Source: SFTH01 sp963643985 (GTDB lineage: Bacteria > Bacillota > Clostridia > Christensenellales > Aristaeellaceae). From it: a stretch of 11,673 nucleotides of DNA. The notes beneath the pieces were generated by a model that worked only from the letters and a program-made list of their open reading frames with translations, ran no database searches and was not told the DNA's origin. The stretch lies in assembly GCA_963643985.1 (NCBI GenBank), contig CAVINP010000060.1, forward strand, positions 1-11,673. The letters run 5' to 3'. Shown here one piece after another: positions 9,415 through 11,673 of this stretch. The position numbers and the translations under genes were made by a program. Within the stretch, counting starts at the first letter, position 1. Each line of letters begins with the position of its first letter.

Positions 9415-10119
9415 ATGCAGATGGATATCATTGCCCGCATCCGCAGTGACTTTCCGAGCAAGTTCGGCATACCGCGCCAGAGCGGACTGGCGAAGGACCT
9501 GATATCAACCGTCGTATTTGAAGAGGGATATCGTGATGAAAACGCGCTGCGCGGCATAGAGCAGTTTTCGCACCTCTGGCTGATCTGGGTGTTCTCCGCA
9601 AACGAGGGCGCGGGCTGGTCGGCCACGGTGCGGCCGCCGAAGCTGGGCGGCAATGTGCGCATGGGTGTCTTTGCCACCAGGTCACCTTTCAGGCCCAACC
9701 CCATCGGCCTGTCGTCGGTGCGGCTGGAGGGCGTGGAGAAGGTCAGCGGCCTGGGCACGGTGCTGCGTGTATCGGGCGCGGACCTGATGGACGGCACGCC
9801 GATACTGGACATCAAGCCCTACATTCCCGCATCCGATCTGCACGCGGACGCGACGGGCGGCTTCAGCGAGCCTGCCGCAAGGCATCATCTCACCGTCAAT
9901 TTCCCGCAGGAGCTGCTTGAAATTGTGCCCGAGGATAAGCGGGCGGCGCTCATCGAAATTCTTGCGCAGGATCCGCGCCCGGGCTATCAGCATGACCCCG
10001 AGCGCGTGTACGGCTTTGCGTTTGCGAATCTGGAACTGCGCTTTCGCGTATGCGCTGAGGTTCTGACGGTGACGCAGGTCAACAGAACGGCTCCTCACGC
10101 ATCAGCTCATACATCATGA
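9415..10119 (+). CDS. trmO: tRNA (N6-threonylcarbamoyladenosine-37) methyltransferase TrmO
   Basis: TrmO (TsaA/UPF0066 family) uses S-adenosylmethionine to methylate t6A37 to m6t6A in certain tRNAs, classically tRNA-Thr with a GGU anticodon. The 234 residues match the E. coli protein as recalled along their whole length: KFGIPRQSGL (16-25), GIEQFSHLWLIWVF (47-60), TVRPPKLGGNVRMGVFATRS (71-90) with FRPNPIGLSSV, DGTPILDIKPYIP (126-138) and the C-terminal AQDPRPGYQ (184-192). Start codons at 9415 and 9421 are both possible. Neither has an SD; the gene follows the preceding stop by 3 nt and is likely translated by coupling. Its substrate nucleoside depends on TsaD, encoded 4.4 kb upstream. The last 41 bp, coding for about 12 residues beyond the conserved end (NRTAPHASAHTS), overlap the convergent methyltransferase gene. 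Confidence 0.95.
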   Translation: MQMDIIARIRSDFPSKFGIPRQSGLAKDLISTVVFEEGYRDENALRGIEQFSHLWLIWVFSANEGAGWSATVRPPKLGGNVRMGVFATRSPFRPNPIGLSSVRLEGVEKVSGLGTVLRVSGADLMDGTPILDIKPYIPASDLHADATGGFSEPAARHHLTVNFPQELLEIVPEDKRAALIEILAQDPRPGYQHDPERVYGFAFANLELRFRVCAEVLTVTQVNRTAPHASAHTS

Positions 10120-10855
10120 TGCCCGCAGCCACGGCGGCATTGAGCGATTCCGCGCCGCCGCGCATCGGCAGCTTCAGACGCATGTCCGCCTGCTGCTTCA
10201 CCGCCTCGGAAATGCCCTTGGCCTCATTGCCGATGACCAGCACAAACTTTTCGCCGAGTTTCGGCCTTGAATAGAAGTTTGTGCCCCGCAGGTCGGAAAC
10301 GATGACCTGCCAGCCCTTTCCGCGCAGATTTTCCAGCGCGGCAGCCAGATCGTTTTCACAGCAAAACGGCAGACGAAAGCCCGAGCCCATGGCGGCACGC
10401 TGCACCTTGGGCGAGAGCGGATCGGCGCTGCCGTATCCCAGCAGCAGTGCCTGAAAGCCCGCCGCGTCGGCCGTGCGCCAGATGGTACCGACGTTGCCGG
10501 GGTCCTGAACGCCGTCCAACGCCACGATGCGACCGGGGAGCGCGTCAAGGCCGATTCGGGCAGGTTGCTCGAATGCGGCACAGACGCCCTGCGGTGTGCG
10601 CGTTTCGCAGACGGATTCCAGAAGTTCGCGGCTGACAAGCGCCGTTTGCATGCCGGCTCTTTCCATCTCCCGTGCCAGATTTTCCATGCTTTCGTCCGCC
10701 AGAAGCTGATGCATCCTCAGACCGCAGCCCAGCGCCTCGCGTATCATCACCTCGCCCTCGACCAGAAACAGATTTGACTCCCGCCTGGCCTTGGCGTTTT
10801 TCAGTGCACGCATGCGCTGAACCGTCGGATTTTTGGCACTGGTAATTCTGTCCAT
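10079..10855 (-). CDS. SpoU/TrmH-family RNA 2'-O-ribose methyltransferase
   Basis: This 258-residue protein uses S-adenosylmethionine to methylate a ribose 2'-OH in rRNA or tRNA. The N-terminal substrate-binding domain begins ITSAKNPTVQRMRALKNAKA and contains FLVEGEVMIREAL (30-42). The C-terminal trefoil-knot SPOUT domain has motif 1 LDGVQDPGNVGTIWRTADA (113-131; Asn121, Arg127), motif 2 VLVIGNEAKGIS (205-216) and motif 3 LKLPMRGGAESLNAAVAAGI (227-246). The exact target base cannot be told from sequence; the layout fits YsgA/RlmB/TsnR-like enzymes. The ATG at 10855 is one base past the ComF-family gene stop. AAGGAG (complement of 10868-10873) lies 12 nt upstream, inside that gene, so the two form an operon. 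The frame is open further upstream but would run through the ComF gene. The 3' end overlaps trmO by 41 bp. Confidence 0.93.
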   Translation of the reverse strand: MDRITSAKNPTVQRMRALKNAKARRESNLFLVEGEVMIREALGCGLRMHQLLADESMENLAREMERAGMQTALVSRELLESVCETRTPQGVCAAFEQPARIGLDALPGRIVALDGVQDPGNVGTIWRTADAAGFQALLLGYGSADPLSPKVQRAAMGSGFRLPFCCENDLAAALENLRGKGWQVIVSDLRGTNFYSRPKLGEKFVLVIGNEAKGISEAVKQQADMRLKLPMRGGAESLNAAVAAGIMMYELMREEPFC

Positions 10856-10856
10856 A

Positions 10857-11540
10857 TTATTTTTCCGCTCCTTTTTTGCCTTCGCCCAGCGCATACGCCG
10901 CGAAGTATATGCGCCGCACACCTGCCGCACGCAGCGCCGCCGAACAATAGTGCGCCGTTGCACCGGTGGTGTATACATCGTCTATCAGCAATACATTTCG
11001 GCCGTTTACAAAATCGGCATATTCCTCCCGCACCGCAAACGCGCCGTTCAGGTTCTGCAGGCGCTGCGTAAGCGTCAGCCGCGCCTGCTGGGACGCATTG
11101 CGCGTGCGGTAGAGAAGGTCGGCATAGGGAAGCCCCAGTGTGTCCGCAGCACTTCGCGCCAACAGTTCCGCGTGGTTCCTGCCGCGCTGCCTTAAACGTT
11201 TGGGGTGCATCGGCACGGCCGTGACCGCGCATATGCCCTCCGGGTGCAGCATTTCCACGGCCTGCGCAATGTCTCTGCCCATGCGCTCCGCCAGTACCGC
11301 CACGCCGGTATATTTCAGCTTGCGCACCATGCTGCCCGCCGGGCTGCGGTACGGATAGGCAAAGGCCGCCTCGTCGGGTCCTGCGCCCTTCGGCAGCCTG
11401 TGCGGGCCGATCCAACGTTCACTGAGCTTCTGCCGACAGACCTCGCAGAGATCATCCCGGTCGCAGCCGAGCATGCTGCCGCAGCCCATGCAGACCGCAC
11501 GCCGCGGATAGATCAGGTCGATTATCATTTCGAACTTCAT
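10857..11540 (-). CDS. ComF-family phosphoribosyltransferase-like protein
   Basis: The 227-residue product has an N-terminal zinc-finger module, IYPRRAVCMGCG...LCEVC (Cys17, 20, 32, 35), followed by RKLKYTG (74-79), the family segment PMHPKRLRQRGRNHAELLA (110-128) and a type I phosphoribosyltransferase PRPP loop VLLIDDVYTTGATA (183-196). ComFC/GntX-like proteins are linked to DNA uptake in competent bacteria, but the family is also present in non-competent ones and the reaction is unclear. No comFA helicase is in the window. The frame is open to the window edge, with an ATG at 11576. However, a near-perfect -10 box covers 11575-11580, so that codon would not be transcribed. The ATG at 11540 gives the standard family N-terminus, with GGAAGG 13 nt upstream; an ATG at 11531 is also possible. 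The SpoU methyltransferase follows in the same operon. Confidence 0.9.
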   Translation of the reverse strand: MKFEMIIDLIYPRRAVCMGCGSMLGCDRDDLCEVCRQKLSERWIGPHRLPKGAGPDEAAFAYPYRSPAGSMVRKLKYTGVAVLAERMGRDIAQAVEMLHPEGICAVTAVPMHPKRLRQRGRNHAELLARSAADTLGLPYADLLYRTRNASQQARLTLTQRLQNLNGAFAVREEYADFVNGRNVLLIDDVYTTGATAHYCSAALRAAGVRRIYFAAYALGEGKKGAEK

Positions 11541-11574
11541 TTCGGCATCCGGCCCTTCCGTACTTGCTGTATCC

Positions 11575-11602
11575 ATTATAGCATGACTGCGCGAAAAGTT
11601 AA
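11575..11602 (-). promoter_or_regulatory. Extended -10 promoter of the comF-spoU operon
   Basis: Read on the minus strand, TTAACT (11602-11597) is followed after 16 nt by TATAAT (11580-11575), preceded by TGC to give the extended -10 TGCTATAAT. The -10 is a perfect consensus; the -35 matches 4 of 6. Transcription should start near 11568, giving a leader of about 28 nt to the ATG at 11540. Confidence 0.7.
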
Positions 11603-11673
11603 AGCAAAAAAAGAGGCTTAGTGTGAAAACACCGGGTACAAGCAGAGGTAGTCCGAAGGGCAAAGCAAACAAG

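Noticed and set aside
11603..11635. Minus-strand GTGT-TTTC-ACAC hairpin followed by a run of seven T, looking like a terminator for a gene entering from the right.
   Set aside because: The stem is only 4 bp and the T run begins about 9 nt after it, so it does not fit an intrinsic terminator.
11623..11673. Possible start of a divergent plus-strand gene: GTG at 11623 with AAGAGG (11611-11616) upstream, reading MKTPGTSRGSPKGKANK to the window edge.
   Set aside because: Only 17 codons are visible, the start is GTG, the SD is modest and I recognise no family; more sequence to the right is needed to decide.

Overview
The window is an ordinary stretch of chromosome from a GC-rich, Gram-positive-type bacterium. 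It is most likely a member of the Clostridia, possibly of an Oscillospirales/Christensenellales-like gut lineage. The evidence is the secA-prfB gene order, strong purine-rich Shine-Dalgarno (SD) sites (GGAGG, AAGGAG, GAGGAGG), an AddA-type helicase-nuclease rather than RecB, a DUF1461/Lit-like membrane protein, and a GC-rich palindromic repeat of the kind scattered through such genomes. The lineage is an inference from recalled family knowledge, not a database match.

Plus strand, left block (1-5400): the 3' two thirds of secA (translocase ATPase); a 54-nt palindromic repeat; prfB (release factor 2, with no programmed frameshift); a four-helix DUF1461/TIGR01906 protein resembling the lipoprotein intramolecular transacylase Lit; tsaD (t6A tRNA modification); and a small zinc-ribbon/TM2 membrane protein. 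The genes from prfB to tsaD are coupled by TAATG and ATGA overlaps, so they are probably co-transcribed.

Plus strand, middle (5401-10119): addA, complete with helicase and nuclease motifs but with no addB beside it. A 215-nt gap follows, holding overlapping hairpins and a good sigma-A-type promoter. That promoter drives a small DUF4190-like membrane protein and trmO, which methylates the t6A nucleoside whose synthesis needs TsaD.

Minus strand, right block (10079-11602): a two-gene operon read leftward from an extended -10 promoter, made of a ComF-family phosphoribosyltransferase and a SpoU/TrmH-type RNA 2'-O-methyltransferase. The last 41 bp of the methyltransferase gene overlap the end of trmO tail to tail.

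The common theme is housekeeping: protein export, lipoprotein processing, translation termination, tRNA/rRNA modification and recombination repair. I saw no CRISPR array, phage, transposase, toxin-antitoxin or defence island, and no convincing undescribed system. The points most worth a second look are the Lit-like gene in the secA-prfB-tsaD cluster, the three-way-junction repeat, solitary addA, a strong bias to encode Ile-Leu as ATA-CTN, and the convergent overlap of two RNA methyltransferase genes.
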